Part shown: positions 5,933-12,148 of the stretch, in pieces
How the letters are laid out: every line of letters starts with the position of its first letter
Position numbering within the stretch: position 1 is the first letter of the stretch
Origin: Glaciecola sp. UBA1851
GTDB lineage: Bacteria; Pseudomonadota; Gammaproteobacteria; Enterobacterales; Alteromonadaceae
DNA length: 12,861 nucleotides
Assembly (NCBI GenBank): GCA_002338515.1
Contig: DDIL01000183.1
Coordinates: forward strand, 1-12,861
Direction: 5' to 3'
Notes under the pieces: model-generated
The model's database searches: none
What the model saw: the letters and a program-made list of their open reading frames with translations, nothing else
Told to the model about the DNA's origin: nothing
Translations under genes and position numbers: made by a program

Positions 5933-6338
5933 GAATGAACCCTTAATATTCCTCGATACATTCCATTAAACAGCTTCTTTGCTTTGCACCAGATACGACT
6001 TATGTTCCATTACAGCCATGTTTAGGTATGTGTGGAAATCCAACACTTCGCTGCGCTACGTAGCTAAAACTTTTACATGCCACAGATGAGTAGAGGGCCA
6101 TATGCTACAGCAAAACCACGTCTGCAAAACGCCACGCAACCAAAATGAACATTACAATTAATACACTGTAAACAAATACATTAAATAAGAATCTCATGTG
6201 TAAAGGTTAAACCTAGAGGCGATATTCTCAAGAATTTCAGATGTGACAAATTAACTCCCACAAATTAACTTTATCCTTTTAAATACCGTCAGCCTCCCAT
6301 AACGATCAGCTCAGTTTTCAGGGTTCAGCAGCTTTAAC
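5933..6338. other. Mostly non-coding 400-base stretch
   Basis: No convincing gene of normal size. On the minus strand a 30-codon membrane-type ORF (6105-6197) is followed in the same frame, after TAG, by another open stretch of 33 codons from ATG 6101 to a TAA near 6000, perhaps remains of one gene. ACAAATTAACT occurs twice, at 6246-6256 and 6260-6270. The bases just before 5932 contain the ribosome binding site of the DUF2905 gene. No terminator is seen. Confidence 0.4.
6105..6197 (-). CDS. Possible 30-residue single-span membrane microprotein
   Basis: ATG 6197 opens a 30-residue frame, MRFLFNVFVYSVLIVMFILV followed by AWRFADVVLL, almost wholly hydrophobic with one arginine near each end: a plausible transmembrane peptide. 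There is no good Shine-Dalgarno sequence (AGG is 13 bases away), no recognised family and no partner gene adjacent. Such stretches arise by chance in AT-rich DNA, so this is a low-confidence call. Confidence 0.22.
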   Translation of the reverse strand: MRFLFNVFVYSVLIVMFILVAWRFADVVLL

Positions 6339-6731
6339 CTAAGTTGAGCTAATTGCGATTGCATATAGATAAAAAATACAAATTGTACCTGCCCACCAAA
6401 GACAGCTTCTAACCCAAGTAATTAAAAATAAATAAGCGACAAAATATAAAATTCTCACGATTAGAAAGATTTGGAGAGCTATAACCGTTTCTTTTGCGCT
6501 TTGTCCAATTAGCGCCAACGCCATTACTGCAGGCAAAACAAATACCAAAGAGACAATAGAGTTCTTAACCGCTCTGTCTGATCTACCAGCGATACCAGTT
6601 AAGGTGATATGTTCTCTACGCTCTGCTAAAATCGTCATACCGTGTTGCTGCGTTGCTAAATAAGACTGCACAATTAACATAATGATTACGCTCAGCGCAT
6701 AGAATAAAACGAGTTGCATTTCTGGTATCAT
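6339..6731 (-). CDS. MAPEG family membrane protein
   Basis: A 130-residue protein with four hydrophobic segments at about residues 5-25, 58-77, 82-103 and 108-127. The family hallmark of MAPEG proteins (membrane-associated proteins in eicosanoid and glutathione metabolism) is present: GRSDRAVKNSIVSLVF (49-64), then an arginine/tyrosine-containing third span (IVRILYFVAY, 91-100) and W-V-R-S at 106-109. Eukaryotic members are glutathione transferases or leukotriene synthases; bacterial ones of this length are mostly uncharacterised. The start at ATG 6731 has AGGG about six bases upstream; M5 would be a poorer start. It lies 69 bases after the zeta-subunit gene on the same strand and may share its transcript. 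Confidence 0.85.
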   Translation of the reverse strand: MIPEMQLVLFYALSVIIMLIVQSYLATQQHGMTILAERREHITLTGIAGRSDRAVKNSIVSLVFVLPAVMALALIGQSAKETVIALQIFLIVRILYFVAYLFLITWVRSCLWWAGTICIFYLYAIAISST

Positions 6732-6800
6732 AAAGACCCTATTTGATGAAATTTCTACAACTTAGCAAGCCAAGCGAAGTGGTGCAAAATAAAGGCATAG

Positions 6801-7109
6801 TCATGCTGCTAAATCGTCCATCGCTTTTCCGTAACACTCGTTAAGTTTAGCTCTTATCTCTTCATCAGTTGCAAGATTGCCTAAGTCACCTTTAACCTTC
6901 CGTATGACATCTTCATCACCAGCTTCTTCCATGTCGGACTTAATAACTTCTTTGGCATAATTTTCTGCATCATCACCAGACTTGCCTAAAAGTTCTGCCG
7001 CCCACAGCCCAACAAATTTATTACGCTTTGCCATAACTTTAAATTGCATTTCTGCATCATTTGCATACTTTGACTCAAACGCTTTTTTCCTGTCATCAAA
7101 GGTGTTCAT
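6801..7109 (-). CDS. F1Fo-ATPase inhibitor zeta subunit (DUF1476)
   Basis: A 102-residue protein that matches the alphaproteobacterial zeta inhibitor of the F1Fo-ATP synthase from end to end: MNTFDDRKKAFESKYANDAE at the N-terminus, then KVMAKRNKFVGLWAAELLG, AKEVIKSDMEEAGDEDVIRK and a C-terminal region of the type 'DEEIRAKLNECYGKAMDDL'. In Paracoccus the protein blocks ATP hydrolysis through its N-terminal inhibitory region, inserted at the catalytic interface of F1; a four-helix bundle follows. The protein is highly charged and cytoplasmic. ATG 7109 has a near-ideal TAAGGAG with six bases of spacing, suggesting strong expression. The ATP synthase genes are not in this window, which is usual. 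It is the most reliable sign that the DNA is alphaproteobacterial. Confidence 0.93.
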   Translation of the reverse strand: MNTFDDRKKAFESKYANDAEMQFKVMAKRNKFVGLWAAELLGKSGDDAENYAKEVIKSDMEEAGDEDVIRKVKGDLGNLATDEEIRAKLNECYGKAMDDLAA

Positions 7110-7131
7110 TTTATCTCCTTAGTCGTTACTT

Positions 7132-7166
7132 ACTATATGAAATATGCGGCATTAATTTAGTTTCAA
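7132..7166 (-). promoter_or_regulatory. Possible promoter of the zeta-subunit gene
   Basis: On the minus strand TTGAAA (7161-7166) is followed after 16 bases by TATTTC (7139-7144), with a better -10-like TATAGT at 7132-7137 but at 23-base spacing. Either would give a short leader before the strong ribosome binding site. It lies in the only gap between the zinc microprotein gene and the zeta gene. Confidence 0.28.
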
Positions 7167-7212
7167 TAGACTGCGTCGTTTATTTTAAACTCATCTTCGG
7201 CAGCAATCAGTC

Positions 7213-7392
7213 TTACCGCTTTTTACGCTTCCATGTGCCACCATACTGATAAGTCTTTTCGTGCTCAGCCTTAATTTCCGTGACGCACTTACCACACAAG
7301 AACGACCATTCTTTCGCACCATCGTATCTACAGCGGTACAAAGCATCCTCCTGAACTTCACAGATATGGCACTCTTTGGTTCTACTTCGCAT
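7213..7392 (-). CDS. Zinc-binding microprotein (CxxC...C...CxxC)
   Basis: A 59-residue protein, MRSRTKECHICEVQEDALYR at its start. The frame is open further upstream (to 7440), but ATG 7392 gives the natural start because it lies inside the end of the 108-residue gene (11-base overlap), as in a coupled pair, and residues before it look random. Cysteines are at 8, 11, 21, 33 and 36; C8xxC11 and C33xxC36 form two knuckles of a likely zinc ribbon, with C21 spare. A tail GGTWKRKKR is strongly basic and could bind nucleic acid. No strong ribosome binding site is present, in line with translation from the upstream gene. Small treble-clef or ribbon proteins of this kind often act as DNA, RNA or protein adaptors; the exact role is unknown. 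Confidence 0.72.
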   Translation of the reverse strand: MRSRTKECHICEVQEDALYRCRYDGAKEWSFLCGKCVTEIKAEHEKTYQYGGTWKRKKR

Positions 7393-7708
7393 CAATTGAG
7401 ATTGATGAAGACATTGCTTCACGCTCAAAAGAAAATACACAAACGCCTGTAAATTTTGTCATTTTGAATAAAAAAGCCTGTTTTATATCTTCTATAATCT
7501 TTGGAATATCTTTTTCAAAATCATTCATGGCTTTAACATCCTGAAACCTGACACTAATCGAAAGATCACCATCTTTCCCAACGGTCACTTGCAAACCATG
7601 AAAATCAAATACAGATATGCGACTTTTCAAAAGTTCACATAAACTTTGGGCAGCTATTTTGGCCTCAGAAACGTTACTAAATTTCAACTGCAGTTGCGAA
7701 GAGTACAT
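7382..7708 (-). CDS. 108-residue protein of unknown function in the GAF operon
   Basis: The start ATG 7708 lies six bases past the stop of the GAF gene, and its ribosome binding site (GGAG) is formed by the last codon and stop of that gene, so the two are coupled. The protein alternates strands and helices: SQLQLKFSN, a helix AKIAAQSLCELLKS, strand RISVFDFHGLQVTVGKDG, strand LSISVRFQD, a long charged helix MNDFEKDIPKIIEDIKQAFL, and a final strand GVCVFSFERE. A Ser-rich tail (SSSISIDAK) follows. This could be an alpha/beta sandwich or PilZ- or ACT-like ligand fold, but no motif decides it. No signal peptide or membrane span. Position between a GAF protein and a zinc protein suggests a partner or effector of the GAF protein. 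Confidence 0.7.
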   Translation of the reverse strand: MYSSQLQLKFSNVSEAKIAAQSLCELLKSRISVFDFHGLQVTVGKDGDLSISVRFQDVKAMNDFEKDIPKIIEDIKQAFLFKMTKFTGVCVFSFEREAMSSSISIDAK

Positions 7709-7714
7709 TGCAAA

Positions 7715-8605
7715 CTACTCCATTTTCTCAAGCAGATCTTCCAGTTGGCTACCAACGGAAGGGACATTTACTTGAGCGCCTCGATAGCCATCTTCAGCAA
7801 GTCCTAATTCTGCTTTTAGGTCGACACCATCTTGAGTTAGCATCCAGTTCCCATCAATTTGTGTAATTATTCCATCTTTCTCCAAGGCGATAATTACCTC
7901 TGGTAGTGCAGCCCCATGAGCGCAAAAATCAAGGAAGCCAATAAGCTCAGAAATTGTACCATCTGGGGCAAAACGGACAAACCGTCCAAGCAAAGCCCCA
8001 ATCTCTGATGCGTATAAGTTGGCTTTTTGGGTTCGAAGAAGTATTTGGTCTGTAGTTGCCTTAGCGAGCTGGCGCATCATTCGCACCTGCTCAGGATTTA
8101 ATCGGATTGGACGCTTATGAAAAGCGCATAAAGTGCCTAGAACAACGCCCTCTGTCGTATTCAGAGGAAAGCCAGCATATGCCGAGACATTCATTGGCGG
8201 CTTGGTCATCATAATTCCCGCAAACCGTTCATCCTCAGAAAGGTCGGCAATGATAAATGGTTCTGGGGACGCTAATGCGTATTGGCAAATTGAGATATCT
8301 TGAGGCATAGCCATTAAAGGATCTACCGGTATACCACAACCACCCACCGTAAACTGGTTCTTACCGTCAAGAATATTGACCATACTGAAATCTGCACCAG
8401 TGACGAGCTTAACCATTTCCCCAAATATTTCAAACTGGCTAGAAAGATCTTGACCGATAATACCAGTCTCTGCCACCTTAACTCGCCGTAGTGCTTCATT
8501 CCTAGGAACTACTGGCTTTGCCATCTTTCTCGAGGTCGCTGCGGCAACCCCCATCTGTACAAAATCCTTAAACCCGAAATTTTTGATAATACGCCGTAAT
8601 GACAC
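7715..8605 (-). CDS. GAF domain protein with winged-helix-like C-terminus
   Basis: A 296-residue cytoplasmic protein. It starts at GTG 8605 with GGAG six bases upstream. After a basic N-terminal arm (1-50) comes a GAF domain, about 56-190: FEIFGEMVKLVTGADFSMVN, 'QFTVGGCGIP' (84-93), ISICQYALASPEPFIIADLS (104-123), the FAG, YAGFPL and GVVLGTLCAFHKRP (153-166) motifs typical of sensors of the phytochrome/histidine kinase class. C90, C107 and C160 could be redox-active or bind a ligand. Residues 225-262 (FLDFCAHGAALPEVIIALEK, then DGIITQIDGNWMLTQDG) look like a winged helix, so it may be a one-component regulator; no kinase or cyclase domain follows. It leads a three-gene unit with the 108-residue and zinc genes. 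GAF domain sure, C-terminal fold inferred. Confidence 0.85.
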   Translation of the reverse strand: MSLRRIIKNFGFKDFVQMGVAAATSRKMAKPVVPRNEALRRVKVAETGIIGQDLSSQFEIFGEMVKLVTGADFSMVNILDGKNQFTVGGCGIPVDPLMAMPQDISICQYALASPEPFIIADLSEDERFAGIMMTKPPMNVSAYAGFPLNTTEGVVLGTLCAFHKRPIRLNPEQVRMMRQLAKATTDQILLRTQKANLYASEIGALLGRFVRFAPDGTISELIGFLDFCAHGAALPEVIIALEKDGIITQIDGNWMLTQDGVDLKAELGLAEDGYRGAQVNVPSVGSQLEDLLEKME

Positions 8606-8622
8606 TTGAAGCTCCGTTTTCG

Positions 8623-8653
8623 AATATAGTCCATTATTTTTTTAAAAAAGCAA
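8623..8653 (-). promoter_or_regulatory. Possible promoter of the GAF operon
   Basis: On the minus strand TTGCTT (8648-8653) precedes TATATT (8623-8628) by 19 bases, slightly long, ending about 17 bases before the GTG start. The long T/A tract between them would allow bending. Weak evidence. Confidence 0.28.
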
Positions 8654-8718
8654 TCTATATGCAGCACTTTAAATCAATGCTTTTATTTTACTGTGGCTCC
8701 GTAAAAAAATTATTAGCA

Positions 8719-8743
8719 TCACATTTTTTCGGAAAAAATGTGA
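8719..8743. repeat. Perfect 12-bp inverted repeat with a one-base centre
   Basis: TCACATTTTTTC (8719-8730) and GAAAAAATGTGA (8732-8743) are exact reverse complements around a single G. Read on the minus strand it is soon followed by a T7 run (8703-8709), as a leader terminator of the GAF operon would be; read as DNA it could be an operator for a dimeric regulator. It sits 114 bases upstream of the GAF start. Confidence 0.55.
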
Positions 8744-8904
8744 GAGTAGGATATTTGCATATCATACTCGCTTGACTTTTGATCCGCTGCCCCTCCGGAT
8801 GTCCACATAGTCTACTAGTCCACAGGCAACCTTACCCCTACTCACAATACCACTTATCACTCACTAAAGCCCTTATTTTTACAGATTGGCTCAATTAACA
8901 AACT

Positions 8905-8910
8905 TATAAT
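8905..8910 (+). promoter_or_regulatory. Consensus -10 box (TATAAT) for the SnoaL-like gene
   Basis: A perfect TATAAT about 66 bases before the ATG. A matching -35 is poor: TTTACA at 8878-8883 is 21 bases away, too far for an optimum. Together they could form a weak or activator-dependent promoter. Confidence 0.4.
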
Positions 8911-8976
8911 GGTAAAAGACCAATAAAATGAATAGGATAAGAATTAATTAAAAATATATCGAGGAAATTTTTGATT

Positions 8977-9312
8977 ATGGACGCGAAAACGATATTATCA
9001 ATGTGGGAGAAATCATTTTCCGAAAAAGTGGATTACCTTTCTGAACACCTTGCGGATGATTTGGTTATTGAGTTTATGGGTAAAGACAGTTCTTCTCAAA
9101 CGAAGGAAGAGCATATTGCTTGGTGTGTTTCAGATGAAAGCCCAAGAATAGGCGGATTTAAGGTTATTTTTGAAGAGAATGGCGTAGCAGTTGGAACCCA
9201 CACTGCTTTTAACCCTCAAGGAGAGGGAAGAGATGTCATGTATTATGGAAAGTTCGAAAACAATAAAGTCACTGAATGGAAAGTACTAGTTTCAGTCCAC
9301 AATGAGAGTTAG
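8977..9312 (+). CDS. SnoaL-like / NTF2-fold small protein
   Basis: A 111-residue protein. ATG 8977 is chosen; a TTG at 8971 in frame has better spacing from GAGG (8961-8964) and would add two residues, so the true start is uncertain by two codons. The sequence has the cone-fold pattern of SnoaL/NTF2-like proteins: a helix (ILSMWEKSFSEKVDYLSEHL), ADDLVIEFMGKD, a short helix, then strands 'GGFKVIFEENGVAVGTH' and GEGRDVMYYGKFENNKVTEW, the last being the typical strand pair with a Trp. Members include ketosteroid isomerases, dehydratases and ligand-binding proteins; no catalytic residue can be named here. It ends inside the stop of the HAD gene on the other strand (four-base overlap), with no terminator between. 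Confidence 0.78.
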   Translation: MDAKTILSMWEKSFSEKVDYLSEHLADDLVIEFMGKDSSSQTKEEHIAWCVSDESPRIGGFKVIFEENGVAVGTHTAFNPQGEGRDVMYYGKFENNKVTEWKVLVSVHNES

Positions 9313-9977
9313 GCAGCTAAACGCTTATTATAAAAATTGGAAACACTTTTAAAAATATCGTGTGTAAGGATACTTTTATCTTTGAATATAGCTTCAGATT
9401 GCATACTGCCCGGAAAAGCGAAACACTTAAGCTCAGCACTCATTGCGGCCTTTAAGCCATCTAAGTTATCTTCTATGGCTATAACTTCGTGGGGCAGAAG
9501 ACCAAGTTTTTTCAAAGCTAAATTATAGGCATCTGGTTCTGGTTTTTCGTACTTAACCATTTCATTAGTGATAACTACGTCAAATTGATCTCGATTAATG
9601 CACGTTGCAGATAATATTTCATGAACATTACCACACGAAGTCGTAGTAACTAAGGCTAATTTTAAGGCTCTTTCACGCGCTAGATCGATGACTTCGTTAA
9701 TTCCAGAACGAATAGAAACGGGCTTTGTTGCGAGAAGGCCTTGGAACATTGATGTTTTTGTAAGGTGAATAGACTCTACATCAACCGCTTCACCTCTTTG
9801 GGCAGCATAACATTGGATGCGCTTTTTACCTCCAGCAATTTCGAGCATCTCAGTATATTCATGCGGAGACCAGACCCATTCAAGTCCATGCTTCTCAAAA
9901 GCTAGATTAAATGATTTCAACTGAAGTTCTGACGTATCTGCAATTGTCCCGATTGATCCTAAAAAAATTGCTTTCAT
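9309..9977 (-). CDS. HAD-fold protein, CbbY-like, lacking the catalytic aspartates
   Basis: A 222-residue protein of the CbbY / HAD-IA group: a cap region of the type HGLEWVWSPHEYTEMLEIAGG (30-50), then RIQCYAAQRGEAVDV, motif II LVTTTS (109-114), KPEPDAYNLALKKLGL (145-160) with the motif III lysine, and motif IV IEDNLDG (168-174). Motif I, normally DxDGTxxxT, reads FLGSIGTIADT (5-15): both aspartates, including the nucleophile, are replaced by Gly and Ile. Phosphatase or mutase chemistry by the usual route is therefore not expected, yet the rest is well conserved, suggesting another function. Start ATG 9977 has GGAGG nine bases upstream; a longer frame from 10049 has none and adds residues unlike the family. 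Tail-to-tail overlap with the gene ending at 9312. Confidence 0.85.
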   Translation of the reverse strand: MKAIFLGSIGTIADTSELQLKSFNLAFEKHGLEWVWSPHEYTEMLEIAGGKKRIQCYAAQRGEAVDVESIHLTKTSMFQGLLATKPVSIRSGINEVIDLARERALKLALVTTTSCGNVHEILSATCINRDQFDVVITNEMVKYEKPEPDAYNLALKKLGLLPHEVIAIEDNLDGLKAAMSAELKCFAFPGSMQSEAIFKDKSILTHDIFKSVSNFYNKRLAA

Positions 9978-10166
9978 AATAATCGACCTCCATTGATTTA
10001 AAACTATACGACGAAGCCTCTCCGTTAGATCAATGAAATCTTGTGTCAATTCAGTTTAAAAATACGCCGAGTCAGTGAGGAACAATTGCAATAATCCTAA
10101 CTGCTCAATTTTTGAAATTTTGAACACATTTGATTTTTTAATTAACTTTTCTAGTTGATAGCCATT

Positions 10167-11012
10167 ATGGAAAATAAAAAAACAGCTCTAATCATAGAAG
10201 GCGGCGGTCAAAGAGGTGTATTTTCTTTTGGAATAACTGACACTTTTATCGCTAGGAATTATGATCCATTCGATATTTATATTGGTGTTTCAAATGGCGT
10301 GGCTGTTCTCTGCTGGTATCTAATTAGAGAAACTGACAATAATTTAGAGAAAATGCTCTATGCTGCTAAAGGTGACTACCTCTGTTACAAGAATATTTTT
10401 ACAGGAAAAGACATATTAAAATTTCATCAGATGTACGAAGATGGTGAGAAAATGTTTAAACCAAGTATGGATAAAATTAAAAATAATTTGGAGGGGAAAG
10501 AGTATATTGCAGTTGTTACAGATGCGATTGAAGCAAATGCTGAATATTATTCATTTGGGGATGGTGATTGGATGCCAAAAATGATCGCTTCTGGAACCTT
10601 ACCTGTGTTGGTAAGAACACCAAGCTTAATAAATGGACGTAGGAAATTTGATGGAGGAGTTGCAGATCCTTTACCAGTAGAAAAAGCATATGAAATGGGA
10701 GCAAAAAAAATAATATTAATTAGAACATATGAAGAAAAATTTAAAAGGAAGATGAAGCTTGAAAATTATATTGGTGCTTTATTTTCAAAAAAATATCCAA
10801 AATTGCGAAACGCACTATTAAAACATGACAAAACTTATAATCGGGCACTCGATTTTATAAAAAATCCTCCGAATGATTGTGAGATTGTCCAACTATGCCC
10901 TCCCAAAAAACTAAAATCAAAAAGAGACTCAAAAAATACTGAGATTCTAAAAGCAGACTACAAATTAGGAAAAAGAGTTGCTGCAGAATATTTAGATGGT
11001 CTTGAGGACTGA
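10167..11012 (+). CDS. Patatin-like phospholipase
   Basis: A 281-residue protein with patatin motifs in order: GGGQRG (12-17, oxyanion loop), GVSNG (40-44, with nucleophile S42 in GxSxG), and the catalytic dyad aspartate in DGG (162-164). The surrounding pattern, including 'PFDIYIGVSNG', MIASGTLPVLVRTPSLINGR and VADPLPVEKAYEMGAKKIIL, matches the bacterial YjjU-type group. Such enzymes hydrolyse acyl ester bonds of lipids in the cytoplasm or at the membrane. Asn at the position usually Ala in GVSAG is a little unusual. The C-terminal 90 residues are lysine-rich. ATG 10167 is chosen over TTG 10155, neither having a good ribosome binding site. AAA/ATA-rich codons make it more AT-rich than its neighbours, which may mean recent transfer. 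Divergent from the HAD gene. Confidence 0.88.
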   Translation: MENKKTALIIEGGGQRGVFSFGITDTFIARNYDPFDIYIGVSNGVAVLCWYLIRETDNNLEKMLYAAKGDYLCYKNIFTGKDILKFHQMYEDGEKMFKPSMDKIKNNLEGKEYIAVVTDAIEANAEYYSFGDGDWMPKMIASGTLPVLVRTPSLINGRRKFDGGVADPLPVEKAYEMGAKKIILIRTYEEKFKRKMKLENYIGALFSKKYPKLRNALLKHDKTYNRALDFIKNPPNDCEIVQLCPPKKLKSKRDSKNTEILKADYKLGKRVAAEYLDGLED

Positions 11013-11170
11013 GAAAAAAATATGTTGGCTAGGAAACGGCAATTAACACATAGATCGGTTTTTAAAAAGTTTGGCAAACGAAGCTTTTAAATCCAAACAG
11101 AGTTCACAAGCGTATACAATACAAAGTGTAGCCGTATTTTTTAAACTTAAAATAAAGTGAGGAAAGACAG

Positions 11171-11638
11171 GTGAGACAACTACTGTTCATTTGCGTCATC
11201 TTACCAAATTTTTGTTTCGCAGGCGTTGACGCGCGGATGTTGTACATCAAGGCCGTGGAGGGTTTTTCAACTTGTGGGAATGCATTAATGCCTTGGGGTG
11301 GTAATGGTTGGCGACCAGATGAAGCTGAAAAGCCATATGTTTTACAGGCAAAAATAAATCGGACAAAGATGCAGACTGAAATTGACGAAGCGTTTTATGC
11401 CGAAGCTAATTTGGAAGAGCTTTATGTTGCTCTGACGAATGATTTTTACAAAAAAACGGCCTATATTACGGCGAGTTTGAAAAAATTGCCTGCTGAAGAC
11501 CACTCTATGATCTGGAACAACTTGTTTGAAATTGATAAAGATGCGCGATTAATAAGAAACAAACTAGTATCTGACTTTCGTCTTCACGCGGAGATAATAA
11601 AAATGTGCGCTGATGGTTTAAACGACCCCACAAATTAA
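11171..11638 (+). CDS. Secreted protein of unknown function
   Basis: A 155-residue protein starting at GTG 11171, with GAGGA (11159-11163) seven bases upstream. The N-terminus MRQLLFICVILPNFCFAGVD is a good signal peptide with probable cleavage after Ala17 (C-F-A), so the mature part is periplasmic. That part is mainly helical, with charged helices around residues 58-75 and 110-145, and contains two cysteines (35 and 147 by count from the start) that could form a disulfide. I do not recognise the family. It is followed after 26 bases by the DUF4149-type gene, probably in one operon. Confidence 0.75.
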   Translation: MRQLLFICVILPNFCFAGVDARMLYIKAVEGFSTCGNALMPWGGNGWRPDEAEKPYVLQAKINRTKMQTEIDEAFYAEANLEELYVALTNDFYKKTAYITASLKKLPAEDHSMIWNNLFEIDKDARLIRNKLVSDFRLHAEIIKMCADGLNDPTN

Positions 11639-11664
11639 CCGCAATATCAAGAGGAGCTTAAGGC

Positions 11665-12054
11665 TTGTATCTTTTATCTATTTTATGTGTGGCTTCACTA
11701 TTTGGTGGGATGTTACTTTTTGCAGGCGGCTTTGGGACCTTGGCTTTCAAATTATTAGACAAGGCCGCAGCACGCTCGTTTATCAGAGATACTTTCCCAT
11801 ATTTCTACCTTTATGTATTAGCAAACTCTGGAATTGCTGCTGTCCTAAGTTTCTTTGAAAACAAATCAGCTTTTCTTTTACTTATTCTAATATTTGTAAC
11901 CACTATTCCAAATCGGCAATTTCTTATGCCTGCCATCAACAATGCTGCGGATACCGGGAACAAAAAAACTTGGGGAATGCTGCATGGGCTGTCCGTAATT
12001 ATTACTTTAACGCACATTGCCATTGCCGGAGCTGCATTGAAATACCTTTTATAG
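11665..12054 (+). CDS. DUF4149-type four-span membrane protein
   Basis: A 129-residue integral membrane protein. TTG 11665 is the start: GAGGAG (11651-11656) lies eight bases ahead, the reading frame offers no sensible ATG, and the first hydrophobic span begins at once. Spans are about residues 3-25, 43-62, 67-82 and 104-128. The pattern 'FGGMLLFAGGFGTLAFKLL', then IPNRQFLMPAINNAADTG (80-97) and W-x-x-LHGLSV (103-111) matches the DUF4149 / TMEM205-like family, small membrane proteins of unknown role. It lies between the secreted protein and the lipoprotein genes. An AAATTGTGA / TCACAATTT stem (12056-12064 with 12083-12091) directly follows; it has no T-run. Confidence 0.78.
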   Translation: MYLLSILCVASLFGGMLLFAGGFGTLAFKLLDKAAARSFIRDTFPYFYLYVLANSGIAAVLSFFENKSAFLLLILIFVTTIPNRQFLMPAINNAADTGNKKTWGMLHGLSVIITLTHIAIAGAALKYLL

Positions 12055-12125
12055 AAAATTGTGATAACTCTTAGTAAAATTTTCACAATTTGCTGTCCAC
12101 TTCTACGAACCGCTCTACTTTTCAT

Positions 12126-12141
12126 TGTCTTATATAAGACA
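12126..12141. promoter_or_regulatory. 16-base perfect palindrome before the lipoprotein gene
   Basis: TGTCTTATATAAGACA is exactly self-complementary and ends eight bases before the ATG at 12149. It overlaps a TATA-type -10 region and would suit a dimeric repressor site; as RNA it could form a hairpin near the start codon. No convincing -35 or Shine-Dalgarno sequence is seen. Confidence 0.5.
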
Positions 12142-12148
12142 GATTAAA

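Larger units (their letters stand above)
8606..8976. other. Regulatory gap between divergent genes
   Basis: No gene is found in this 371-base stretch. It contains the likely promoter of the GAF operon (minus), a perfect inverted repeat at 8719-8743, a less AT-rich central part (8780-8860), and the -10 box of the plus-strand gene at 8905-8910. It is the longest intergenic segment that carries clear regulatory structure. Confidence 0.5.

Noticed and set aside
9978..10049. N-terminal extension of the HAD protein
   Set aside because: No ribosome binding site, residues unlike the family, and GGAGG lies inside it in front of ATG 9977.
11811..12125. 104-codon minus-strand frame opposite the DUF4149-type gene
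   Set aside because: Antisense shadow of a clear membrane protein; no ribosome binding site or family.
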